Source: Candidatus Gastranaerophilales bacterium Zag_111 (GTDB lineage: Bacteria; Cyanobacteriota; Vampirovibrionia; Gastranaerophilales; Gastranaerophilaceae). From it: 32,298 bases of DNA. Positions within the stretch are counted from its first letter, which is position 1. Each line of letters begins with the position of its first letter. The notes beneath the pieces were generated by a model that did no database searches, had not been told where the DNA came from, and worked only from the letters and a program-made list of their open reading frames with translations. Location of the stretch: the NCBI GenBank assembly GCA_001899395.1, contig MOYD01000060.1, positions 84,814-117,111 of the forward strand. The letters run 5' to 3'. This document shows, piece after piece, positions 8,392 through 15,907 of this stretch. A program made the position numbers and the translations under genes.

Positions 8392-9384
8392 TTAATTATT
8401 TTTTTGAGTAATTTTTTTTATTGCTTTGTCAAAATCTGATTCTAATTCTTTCATTTCTCTTTGACGATAAATTTCAAATTCTTTTTCGGCTTTTTGAACA
8501 GCTTGTTTGTGGGAAATTCTACCTTTATTGTTTAGCAATTCTCTTTTATTCCCCAATAATTGTCTATCTAATTCTTCAACCCAATCCTGCATTTTCATAT
8601 AATTTTCTTCCAAAGCCTGCAACTCGGCAAAATCAAGAAACTGTGCAACTAAAAGGTTTAATACTTTTAATTCTTTTTCAGATAAATAATTTTTTGCAAT
8701 TTTAACATCATCTTTTGTTGGATAATTGCCTTTAAAATTTGTCATACCTACATAAGGCTTTTCGTTATCAACTCTTTCATATATAACTTCTGCTGCAGTA
8801 TGATTATGAGCTGCATAATGCATTTTATTTTGCACAGTTGCAAAAAACTGTCTTGTAATTTCGGCTTTTGGGTCATAATCAACAGAAGTTGCGTAAATAT
8901 CTGTAACCTGTTGGTAAAGATTTCTTTCCGAACTTCTAATATCACGAACTCTTTGAACAAGTTCTTTAAAATATCTTGAACCATTTCCTTTTAATCGCTC
9001 GTCATCAAGAACAAAACCCTTCTTTATGTATTCTTTTAAGATGTTAGTAGCCCATATTCTAAATTGAGTTGCTCGTTGTGAATTAACACGATAACCAACA
9101 GATATTATTGCATCAAGATTATAAAAAGTTGTTTCATTGGTTTGAGTTTTTCCTGCTATGGCTCCATGTTTTGTGGTTGTTTCCATTTTGGAAATAACCA
9201 CTTCTTCTGTCAATTCACCTTCTTCAAAAATATTTTTTAAATGCTTACTTATAGCAGGAACTTGTACGCCAAATAATTCTGCCATAGATTTCTGCGTAAG
9301 CCATATTGTGTCATCTTTCAGCTTTGCGTTAACAGAAACTTTTTCATCGTGTGATTTATATATTACAATTTGATTATTTTTCAT
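8392..9384 (-). CDS. rhuM: RhuM-family protein
   Basis: The 330-residue product resembles the RhuM (virulence_RhuM) family in full: an N-terminal DNA-binding-like segment (DDTIWLTQKSMAELFGVQVP followed by AISKHLKNIFEEGEL), then FYNLDAIISVGYRVNSQRA, a TQFRIWATNILKEYIKKGF stretch, and the later YYNLDA-independent block with HNHTAAEVIYERVD and LNLLVAQFLDFAELQA. The C-terminal 60 residues are charged and probably coiled. The name comes from a Salmonella pathogenicity-island gene, but its biochemical role is not established; the genes are common cargo near restriction or mobile loci. Here no such neighbours are seen, so it may be a solitary acquisition. The promoter is an extended -10 (TGC TATAAT) ending six bases before ATG, with no Shine-Dalgarno. 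Confidence 0.85.
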   Translation of the reverse strand: MKNNQIVIYKSHDEKVSVNAKLKDDTIWLTQKSMAELFGVQVPAISKHLKNIFEEGELTEEVVISKMETTTKHGAIAGKTQTNETTFYNLDAIISVGYRVNSQRATQFRIWATNILKEYIKKGFVLDDERLKGNGSRYFKELVQRVRDIRSSERNLYQQVTDIYATSVDYDPKAEITRQFFATVQNKMHYAAHNHTAAEVIYERVDNEKPYVGMTNFKGNYPTKDDVKIAKNYLSEKELKVLNLLVAQFLDFAELQALEENYMKMQDWVEELDRQLLGNKRELLNNKGRISHKQAVQKAEKEFEIYRQREMKELESDFDKAIKKITQKNN

Positions 9385-9390
9385 GGTTTA

Positions 9391-9399
9391 ATTATAGCA
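9391..9399 (-). promoter_or_regulatory. Extended -10 of a leaderless rhuM-like mRNA
   Basis: On the minus strand TGC is followed by a perfect TATAAT, then TAAACC and the ATG at 9384. TTAAGA sits 17 bp upstream of the -10. Transcription is predicted to begin at the start codon. Confidence 0.6.
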
Positions 9400-9512
9400 T
9401 ATAAATATAACACTCTTAACTACATAAAATTTAGGTATTTTTGGCTTTTATAAAAATTGCTTCAAAAAACGGCATTTTTACCCAAAAATAAGCTAGAACA
9501 CAGAAAACCACT

Positions 9513-9540
9513 AAAAAAGAGCCTTTGAAGGCTCTTTTTT
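9513..9540 (-). terminator. Terminator of the CAU tRNA gene
   Basis: A perfect 11-bp stem, AAAAAAGAGCC with GGCTCTTTTTT, closes a 6-base loop. It lies 6 nt past the tRNA 3' end on the minus strand and ends in a run of T. Confidence 0.85.
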
Positions 9541-9546
9541 AAAAAC

Positions 9547-9618
<72 letters not shown>

Positions 9619-9736
9619 GCAGGCAGTTGTTTTACTTACATTAATTTAACATCAATGAACTAAAAAATCAAGTATAATTTTGATAAAATTATTACAAAAC
9701 ACGCAATAATAAATACGATTTTTCGTTAATTAATAT

Positions 9737-10510
9737 ATGCTGAACAGTTTAAAAAGCTTTGGCATAAATTGTATTAATGCAATTTCTGATAAAGACATTG
9801 CATCTATTGAACATGCAAAACAGTTTGTAAGTGACTGCTATCTTATTTCTACACTTGAAGCGCTTTCACATACCGCAAACGGGCAAAAAATCCTTAAAAA
9901 TCAAATACAATATGATAGCAAAAATCCAAACATTATAAACTGTTTTTTATACAACTCGAAAGGTGAAAAAGAAAAATATTCCGTTCCGGCAGATATTGCC
10001 CAGGGAAATTATGAAAAGTTATACAAAATTCAGCCTAACAAGATTATAAGAAGTCTTGATATATCTATTGCTGAATTTGAAAAAAGACACAAAACAAAAC
10101 CTTGGATATGTCGATTAACAGGACTTTTCCGCGAATACAAATTTGAAAATAATCTTCCTTCTCTTTTTATGAAAACTTTAACCGGCATAGAGCCAAGAGT
10201 TATTGCAGAAAAAAATTTCAACATTAACCTAACAGGTTATAAAAAAGAAGTTATGGAACTGCTTGCAAGAATAGAAAAAGAACCTTCACACAGTTTTATT
10301 TTAGGAACAGGAATAAAAAAATTTAACAATCGAAGGTGGCATGTTTATGTTTTGCAAGATGTAAACTTAAAAAACAATACAATCACAGTCAAAGAAAAAC
10401 GAAGCAACCAACCCCAAATAATGGATATTGATACGGCTTTAAAAACATTCAAATATATTGCGGGTTATTTTAATTCTGATTTAGATACAACTGTTCATTT
10501 ACACCGTTAA
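9737..10510 (+). CDS. Calpain-like (papain-fold) cysteine protease homologue
   Basis: The 257-residue product resembles bacterial calpain-family (C2) proteins. Near the N-terminus is KQFVSDCYLISTLEALSHTA with the presumed nucleophile C34, followed by the family-like GQKIL start of the second helix. Further on are RSLDISIAEFEK and SLFMKTLTG, then the histidine site NRRWHVYVLQDV (H202) and ITVKEKRSNQP, where calpains have Asn-Pro-Trp. Here the position aligned with that Asn looks like Glu220, with N224 nearby, so activity is uncertain. The usual Gly before Asp-Cys is Ser, and the oxyanion Gln is one residue closer (Q29). No signal peptide or other domain is present. No Shine-Dalgarno is seen. 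The gene overlaps the convergent nucleotidyltransferase gene by 12 bp at the stops. Confidence 0.65.
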   Translation: MLNSLKSFGINCINAISDKDIASIEHAKQFVSDCYLISTLEALSHTANGQKILKNQIQYDSKNPNIINCFLYNSKGEKEKYSVPADIAQGNYEKLYKIQPNKIIRSLDISIAEFEKRHKTKPWICRLTGLFREYKFENNLPSLFMKTLTGIEPRVIAEKNFNINLTGYKKEVMELLARIEKEPSHSFILGTGIKKFNNRRWHVYVLQDVNLKNNTITVKEKRSNQPQIMDIDTALKTFKYIAGYFNSDLDTTVHLHR

Positions 10511-11491
10511 AACTTCTTTTGAGCGAGTTTTTGATTTTTGAGTAATTTCAGAATTCGGTATAACAACGCAATCAGTCAATTCTGTACCCGTTGGAACCTG
10601 TGCCCCGTCTAAAATAATGCAGTTTTTAAGCATTATATATTCCCCAAGCTTGCAGTTATCGCCAATTACAGAGTTTCCAACAAACCTTACTGTTTGCGGG
10701 ATATTGCTGTCTCCGGCAATATAATTTCCTAGGTTGGTTTCAATTATTTTTGAATGCTCTATTTTACAAACCCCGTTAAACACGTCTTTTATTGACTGTT
10801 TGTATTGCTCAAGCGTTCCTATATCATTCCAATACCCGTCAACCGGAAAAGTATTTATCTGATTTTCTGACAATAATTTTGGAAAAACATTCTTTGCAAA
10901 GTCACAGAATTCACTTTCCGGGATATATTCAAAGATTTTGTAATTAAATATATAAATTCCTGTATTGATAAGGTTACTTTTAGCATCTTCGACAGGAGGT
11001 TTTTCTTGGAACTCTGTAATAAATCCACTCTCATCAGTTACAACAACCCCAAAATGAGAAACATATTCATGCGGAACTTCTTTCACTCCGATTGTAGCAA
11101 TTGCGCCTGATTTTTTATGAATTTCAATTCCCTTTTTAATATCAGCATTTGTAAGCCCGTCACCGGACATTACGATAAAATCTTCACCTTCATCAAAGAA
11201 GAATTGACATTTTTTAACTCCGCCTGCTGTTCCGGACAATTCAGTTTCTTTTATGTAAGAAAAATTAATCCCTAGATTATTTTTTTCATACCTGTTTATA
11301 ATCTGGTTAGCAAGGTAATAAGTATTTGAAATTACGTCTTTAACCCCGATACTTTTCAACTGAGACAGAATAATATCCATCAATGGTCTATTCATAACAG
11401 GAACCAAAGGTTTTGGCATAAGTAATGTAATTGGTTCTAATCGAGACCCCATGCCAGCCGCCATTACCATTGCTTTTAATTTTTTCTTCAT
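10499..11491 (-). CDS. Sugar-1-phosphate nucleotidyltransferase (mannose-1-P guanylyltransferase-like)
   Basis: The 330-residue enzyme has an N-terminal nucleotidyltransferase domain with the signature AAGMGSRLEPITLLMPKPLV (about 11-30), the metal-site stretch VMSGDGLTNAD and EFQEKPP, then a C-terminal left-handed beta-helix (about 250-320: FVGNSVIGDNCKLGEYIML and following hexapeptide turns). Enzymes of this build transfer a nucleotide to mannose-1-P or glucose-1-P to supply glycan synthesis in the cytosol; substrate cannot be told from sequence alone. It is the last gene of the GntR operon, 26 nt after the pilin-like gene, and also has its own promoter there. The ATG is preceded by AAAGGGA. 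The phosphohexomutase at 17472 could supply its substrate. Confidence 0.85.
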   Translation of the reverse strand: MKKKLKAMVMAAGMGSRLEPITLLMPKPLVPVMNRPLMDIILSQLKSIGVKDVISNTYYLANQIINRYEKNNLGINFSYIKETELSGTAGGVKKCQFFFDEGEDFIVMSGDGLTNADIKKGIEIHKKSGAIATIGVKEVPHEYVSHFGVVVTDESGFITEFQEKPPVEDAKSNLINTGIYIFNYKIFEYIPESEFCDFAKNVFPKLLSENQINTFPVDGYWNDIGTLEQYKQSIKDVFNGVCKIEHSKIIETNLGNYIAGDSNIPQTVRFVGNSVIGDNCKLGEYIMLKNCIILDGAQVPTGTELTDCVVIPNSEITQKSKTRSKEVLTV

Positions 11492-11511
11492 GATATATCC
11501 CTTTTGGTGAA

Positions 11512-11540
11512 ATTATACTACCAAGGATATATTTTGTCTA
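11512..11540 (-). promoter_or_regulatory. Internal promoter for the nucleotidyltransferase gene
   Basis: On the minus strand TAGACA (11540-11535), a 17-bp spacer and TATAAT (11517-11512) overlap the last codons of the pilin-like gene. This would let the downstream gene be expressed apart from the operon. Confidence 0.55.
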
Positions 11541-12279
11541 TAGTCCAATTACTCTTATAGATTAATGCAAGACAAGCAGCACCAACGCCTAAACCATTTT
11601 CGCTTGCAGGGGCTTTTTTGTTACAAGCGTCCGGCAAATTTTTCCCGAAAAGTTCTTTATATGCCATCGTGTCATGCGGTTTACCACATTTGTCATAGCC
11701 GCCAAAGTGAATTCCGTTTTTAATGTATTCTGTTGGTTTGGATTCACACAACTTTGGCTGAAGTTGGTCATTATAAAAATAAAATACAAACACGTCACGC
11801 CCGAGCATATTTTTCCCAACTTTCCCATCAATATCAACAATCATACTGATAAGTCCGTTTTTATCTTTGCTAAAACCTACGACAGTTTTATCTGACAAGA
11901 CTAAACTGTATTGAATTTTATCTGTATATTTTTTACCTGATAAATCAGTATATTGAACCTCATTCCAACACGCATCCTGTGAAGTTTTGCAGGTTTCTTC
12001 AACATTCAAATACGGTGTGAAATACTTTTGAGCAAATTCATCAGCATTCAGGGTTATGTTATATTCTCCATAATTTGCTACTGTAGAAAGGGAATATATC
12101 TTATCAGCCTTGGTTATAGAAGAATACAGAGTTTTGAGTTTTGTAAGTGCATGTTTTTGTTTATATGAATTATAAAAAGGTACGGCAATAAGTGCAAATA
12201 ATACAAGAAACACAATTCCCATTATTAGTAAAGTTTGAGTTTGAGTAATTCCAACCCTTTTTTCTAAATTCATAACCAT
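11518..12279 (-). CDS. Divergent pilin-like protein lacking the FTLAE signal
   Basis: The 253-residue protein has one N-terminal membrane helix (about 11-37) and then a body clearly related to the two prepilins here: LTKLKTLYSSITKADKIY, a DEFAQKYFTPYL segment, VDIDGKVGKNMLGRDVFVF (about 148-166) and the C-terminal ACLALIYKSNWTIDKIYPW, where the prepilin at 7596 has CTALIIQDGWKISNDYPW. The usual FTLAEVLITLG is replaced by a stretch starting after Gly10 (ITQTQTLLIMG), with Gln where Glu+5 belongs. It may be a minor pilin, still cleaved after Gly10, or a permanently anchored homologue. The ATG at 12279 has GGGGA about eight bases upstream; it lies 14 nt after the lipM-like stop, inside the operon. 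Confidence 0.8.
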   Translation of the reverse strand: MVMNLEKRVGITQTQTLLIMGIVFLVLFALIAVPFYNSYKQKHALTKLKTLYSSITKADKIYSLSTVANYGEYNITLNADEFAQKYFTPYLNVEETCKTSQDACWNEVQYTDLSGKKYTDKIQYSLVLSDKTVVGFSKDKNGLISMIVDIDGKVGKNMLGRDVFVFYFYNDQLQPKLCESKPTEYIKNGIHFGGYDKCGKPHDTMAYKELFGKNLPDACNKKAPASENGLGVGAACLALIYKSNWTIDKIYPW

Positions 12280-12293
12280 AACAAATTCCCCGC

Positions 12294-12941
12294 TTACATA
12301 CTTAGTATCTTAATAATTTCCTCTTTTGTCAAATCAGGATTAATTTTCTTAACAGATGTAATATTTGAAGTATCCACATCTTCTTTGAAAATCTTTTCAA
12401 GAAGTATTTTATCGTAATCAAAAAGAATTGACCCGTGTTGGAGTATGTAGTTATTTTTCCTGCATTGAGCAGACCCTATAAGTTTTTTATTTTTGTAGCA
12501 TAAGTCTGCACCGGTTGAAATCAGCATACAATAATCAAACCCCGTGTGAACAGGTTTTCCGCTTCCAAATTCTAAATCAATTCCAATTGTTTTAAATTTA
12601 TCAATAAGAATTTGTGAAATCTCCTTGTATGATGCAACAACATGCTCTCCGTTTTTTAAATAATTGACAGGACAAATAAAACTGTATGTAATTTCATTGT
12701 CATGCAAAAGTGCACGACCGCCGGTTAAACGCCTTACAATATCAATATTTTGAGATTTTAAATAATCTTTATCAAGAAACGCATCATCTTGATTTCGACC
12801 AAGCGAAACGCATGCCGGCGACCACCCGTAAAGCCTGAATACCGGAGTTTTATAATTAGACCTAATCGCCTCGTCAAGCAATGCTGCATCGACTTCCATG
12901 TTAATTGCTCCGAAGTTTACGCTGTATGGAATGAATTTCAT
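12294..12941 (-). CDS. lipM: Lipoate ligase / octanoyltransferase family (LipM-like)
   Basis: The 215-residue protein belongs to the BirA/LplA/LipB fold. It has the family motif RRLTGGRALLHDNEITYSF (71-88) and KKLIGSAQCRKNNYILQHGS (152-171), whose K153 matches the lipoyl-transferase lysine. C138 (in FDYCML) aligns with the catalytic cysteine of LipM octanoyltransferases, which move octanoate from acyl-carrier protein to a lipoyl domain such as GcvH; LplA ligases lack it. So octanoyltransferase is favoured, with a lipoate ligase as the alternative. It is shorter than typical LipM (about 280 residues), ending soon after the core with a truncated C-terminal domain. The ATG has AAAGGA upstream. 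It is the second gene of the GntR operon, 20 nt after the regulator. Confidence 0.75.
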   Translation of the reverse strand: MKFIPYSVNFGAINMEVDAALLDEAIRSNYKTPVFRLYGWSPACVSLGRNQDDAFLDKDYLKSQNIDIVRRLTGGRALLHDNEITYSFICPVNYLKNGEHVVASYKEISQILIDKFKTIGIDLEFGSGKPVHTGFDYCMLISTGADLCYKNKKLIGSAQCRKNNYILQHGSILFDYDKILLEKIFKEDVDTSNITSVKKINPDLTKEEIIKILSM

Positions 12942-12961
12942 ATTTTATCCTTTTGCTAAAC

Positions 12962-14119
12962 TTACTGTTGGCTGTATTCTTTTGCGTATGCCGGATTTAC
13001 AGCAAGCCATTTGAATGCTTGAGTTTCTGTTTCAGGAATATCTATTACAAAAGTTCCGCCGTAACGTCCGCGCGAAAATACCAGATAACCTTCTTTTGCA
13101 AGATTATGAAAAGCTTTTCTGATAGTGTTAGGACTTAAATCCATATGCTTTGATAATTCCTGAATTGACGGCAGCTTGTCGCCGATTTCATAATTTTCAG
13201 CAATCATTTTTTTTATATGGTTTTGTGTTTTTTCATAGTGATAAAACGCCGTATCCTTTGCCGGGGCAAAAATTGATGTCTCAGGCTTCATTGCTGAGAG
13301 TTTGCCACAGGGAATTTTAATCACCGTAGTCCCGTACTGACCGCGGCGAGGAAGCAATATTCCACGCTCTTTCAAGACAGCTATTGCATCGTGTACTGTT
13401 TTTATACTGGCTTTTAAGGTTTTTGCTAATTCGCTGTGCGCAGGAATTCTATCACCAATTTTCATATTGCTTGCAATATAATTTTCCAAATCCTGAACAA
13501 CCATATCAACAAGGGTTTTAGCGTTTGTACTATTGCTTGATATCGTGTCAAAATCAAGCGAAATCAGAATAAATCCGTTTTCTTTCCCCCTTTTTGGTGA
13601 ATGTTTCAGGATATTTTGATTACATAAAGTTTCCATAGCCATTCTTATGGTATTTTGAGTAAATCCTGTAATTGTTGCTATTGTTTTTACCGACGGTAAA
13701 CGAGAGCCAATTTTAAACCCGTCTGAAACAATATACCTTTTTATTGACTCGACAGCTAAATCGCGCTTTGAAACAAGCTTACGTAATGTACTGTTACCGG
13801 CAGTTTTATAATCTTTTACCAATGTACCGATACACTGTTTTGATTCAACATACCCTAAATCTTCCAGTGTTCTAAGTGCAGTCTGTACAGTGCCGATACT
13901 AACACCTAATTTATAAGCTAATTCCGCTTTTGAGGGTAAAATATTGTTAATTTCAATTGCACCGGATTCTAAACTGTCTTTTATCCAGGCGCCAAGCCAT
14001 TTAGCAATGGTGTCAGCCTTAGAAAGCTCCGCATTTTTTAAATCCGGCAATTCAACGTTTATTGCTGATATATTTAACTGTTTTAATTCTGATTTTTTAG
14101 GAAATAAATATTTGTCCAT
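12962..14119 (-). CDS. GntR-type regulator with four tandem winged helices
   Basis: The 385-residue protein contains four GntR-like winged-helix domains at about residues 36-103, 117-187, 204-270 and 293-361. Each has the LPS-x-x-x-[IL][AS] motif that opens the DNA-reading part (LPSKAELA 61, LPSVKTIA 141, IPAHSELA 225, LPSIQELS 317), a recognition helix (SIGTVQTALRTL, TQNTIRMAMETL, SIKTVHDAIAVL, SPNTIRKAFHNL) and a wing (CIGTLV, NGFILI, GTTVIKI, GGTFVID). No ligand-binding or aminotransferase domain is present, unlike normal GntR proteins, which carry one wHTH and a sensor. It heads the minus-strand operon with lipM, the pilin-like gene and the nucleotidyltransferase. The start ATG has AAAAGGTAG about seven bases upstream. 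What it senses and what it binds are unknown. Confidence 0.85.
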   Translation of the reverse strand: MDKYLFPKKSELKQLNISAINVELPDLKNAELSKADTIAKWLGAWIKDSLESGAIEINNILPSKAELAYKLGVSIGTVQTALRTLEDLGYVESKQCIGTLVKDYKTAGNSTLRKLVSKRDLAVESIKRYIVSDGFKIGSRLPSVKTIATITGFTQNTIRMAMETLCNQNILKHSPKRGKENGFILISLDFDTISSNSTNAKTLVDMVVQDLENYIASNMKIGDRIPAHSELAKTLKASIKTVHDAIAVLKERGILLPRRGQYGTTVIKIPCGKLSAMKPETSIFAPAKDTAFYHYEKTQNHIKKMIAENYEIGDKLPSIQELSKHMDLSPNTIRKAFHNLAKEGYLVFSRGRYGGTFVIDIPETETQAFKWLAVNPAYAKEYSQQ

Positions 14120-14140
14120 CTTTTCTACCTTTTTCTAATG

Positions 14141-14153
14141 ATACACTATGTAT
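14141..14153. promoter_or_regulatory. Palindrome upstream of the four-domain GntR gene
   Basis: ATACA-CTA-TGTAT, a perfect 5-bp inverted repeat with a 3-bp centre, lies 22-34 bp before the regulator's start codon, in the likely promoter. GntR-family sites are often T/A-rich palindromes with TGTAT-type arms, so this is a candidate autoregulatory operator. Confidence 0.4.
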
Positions 14154-14215
14154 AAAAAAACATCAAGATATTTTTTGCTGTTTTTTGTAGTTTTATTACA
14201 ATTATTTATGATTAA

Positions 14216-14244
14216 TTGACGGGATATGAACTCTGTTTCATACT
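14216..14244 (+). promoter_or_regulatory. Promoter of a leaderless umuC-like gene, with inverted repeat
   Basis: TTGACG (14216-14221), a 17-bp spacer and CATACT (14239-14244) end six bases before the ATG. The spacer contains TGAA-N6-TTCA (14227-14240), a dyad that could bind a LexA-like repressor, though it does not match the GAAC-N4-GTTC box exactly. Confidence 0.5.
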
Positions 14245-14250
14245 GTAATT

Positions 14251-15429
14251 ATGGAAAAACAAAAGGTTATAGCGTTAGTTGATTGTGATTCTTTTTTCGT
14301 AGCCTGTGAACAAAAAAGGGATATCCAGCTCAAAGGCAAACCCGTTTGCGTCTTGTCTAACGCCGAAGGCTGTGTTATTTCCCGTTCAAAACAAGCAAAA
14401 CAAATGGGTATAAGAATGGGTGAACCGTATTTTATGGCAAAAAAGGAACACCCAAAAGGAATTTATATCATTGCAGACCACGATTATTATGCAAAAGTTT
14501 CCGGACAGGTTATGGCAATTTTAAAAGATTTCAGCCCGTATGTTCATGTTTATTCAATTGATGAAGCCTTTGTAGATTTAACAGGACTTACAAGATTTTA
14601 TAAAAAGAATTATCATGATTTAGCGATATATTTAAGGTCAAAAATCCTTGATGAAACAGACATTCCGGTTTCAATCGGGGTAAGTTCAACAAAAACCCTT
14701 GCAAAACTTGCTTCCGATAAGTCAAAAGACAAACCCAAAGGGGTTTACCTGATTGGGAAACGTAAAGCAATAAAAGAATTAAAAGACACCAAAATTGAAG
14801 AAATATGGGGAATAGGAAGACGTTTAACAAAAAGCCTAAAGCGTCACGGGGTATTGACAGCATATGAACTTGTTCAAAAATCAGACGGGTGGCTTGATGC
14901 AAAATTAGGAATTCACGGAATAGAAATGCGCCATGAACTGATAGGTGAAATGGTTTCTCCTGTTACAAACGAGGAAAAACCGCCAAAATCAATTCAAAAC
15001 ACAAGAGCATTCGGCATATTCACATCTGATTTCAATTTCATTAAAAACGAGTTAAATCGTCATATCCACACATCATGCCGGAAACTAAGGTCATACAAAA
15101 CAAAATGCCTTCAAATAGGCGTTATGCTAAGAACAAAAGATTTCAGAGTTTTTTACACAAAAAAGGACTTGCTTGCGCCGGTTGATTTTGAACTGGAAAT
15201 TTCAACCGTTGCCCACAAATTACTTGAAGAAATCTACAGACCTGATATTTTATATCGCAGTACAGGAGTTCATTTAGGCAAAATCGGAGAGACCTCAGCC
15301 GAACAGTTAAGTCTTTATACTGATAGCGAAATTACAACCAAAAAAGAGAACCTTGCAAAATGTTTTGACAAATTAGAAGCAAAATTTGGCAAAAACATAG
15401 TTCAAACAGGATTTACAATAAGAAAATAA
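14251..15429 (+). CDS. umuC: Y-family translesion DNA polymerase, UmuC type
   Basis: The 392-residue protein has the Y-family catalytic residues: D11 in ALVDCDSFFVACE, and D104-E105 in VYSIDEAFVDLTG. The stretch VLSNAEGCVISRSKQAKQMG followed by IRMGEPYF is closer to UmuC than to DinB. The helix-hairpin-helix (IWGIGRRLTKSLKRHGV, about 189-205) and the little-finger domain follow. Y-family enzymes copy past damaged bases with low fidelity, usually under SOS control. There is no umuD beside it and no typical C-terminal clamp-binding peptide is obvious. No Shine-Dalgarno precedes the ATG; a promoter with a dyad in its spacer does, which may mean damage-linked control. DinB (Pol IV) is the alternative name. 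Confidence 0.85.
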   Translation: MEKQKVIALVDCDSFFVACEQKRDIQLKGKPVCVLSNAEGCVISRSKQAKQMGIRMGEPYFMAKKEHPKGIYIIADHDYYAKVSGQVMAILKDFSPYVHVYSIDEAFVDLTGLTRFYKKNYHDLAIYLRSKILDETDIPVSIGVSSTKTLAKLASDKSKDKPKGVYLIGKRKAIKELKDTKIEEIWGIGRRLTKSLKRHGVLTAYELVQKSDGWLDAKLGIHGIEMRHELIGEMVSPVTNEEKPPKSIQNTRAFGIFTSDFNFIKNELNRHIHTSCRKLRSYKTKCLQIGVMLRTKDFRVFYTKKDLLAPVDFELEISTVAHKLLEEIYRPDILYRSTGVHLGKIGETSAEQLSLYTDSEITTKKENLAKCFDKLEAKFGKNIVQTGFTIRK

Positions 15430-15482
15430 CCCCGCAAATTTTATTTTCTTTTGTTTTATAATAAAAAACAAAGGGGAATATT

Positions 15483-15839
15483 ATGAAAATTTCAGCTATC
15501 AATCCTACATTTACGGCATCCGGCAACACGCAAGAACCGCGCAAACGAGACTTTTTGAATAACTTTTATGACAAAGCTCGAAATGCTGCTGATATGACAG
15601 ATACCGTACTTGTACCGCGAACCATTTTCAAAGGATATTTGTGGATTATGAGCGGTACAACTCTGGCAACCTTAGGAACTGTCTTATCAAAACATCCTAA
15701 AATTTCAAAACCGCTGAGTGTTACAGGGCTTTTAGCGTCATTATATGGCGCTTATGCCTTTGTCAGACCATTTATCATAAAGGACACAAAGGGCGTAGAA
15801 ACAAAACTTCCGCAAGAAGATAATATTAATAAATCTTAA
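15483..15839 (+). CDS. Small membrane protein with N-terminal NPTFTA tag
   Basis: The 118-residue product starts MKISAINPTFTASGNT, the F-T-A tag (F10-A12) that recurs in this window, followed by a polar region and two predicted membrane helices (about 50-69 and 78-98). The C-terminal 20 residues are charged. No family is recognised. The ATG has AGGGGA seven bases upstream. It is co-oriented with the next small membrane protein, but 68 nt apart. Confidence 0.75.
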   Translation: MKISAINPTFTASGNTQEPRKRDFLNNFYDKARNAADMTDTVLVPRTIFKGYLWIMSGTTLATLGTVLSKHPKISKPLSVTGLLASLYGAYAFVRPFIIKDTKGVETKLPQEDNINKS

Positions 15840-15907
15840 CAAATGTAGCAATAAATTTTATTTGTAAGTTTTAATAATTGTGTGTAGAAAATAAAGGAAG
15901 TGGAAAT

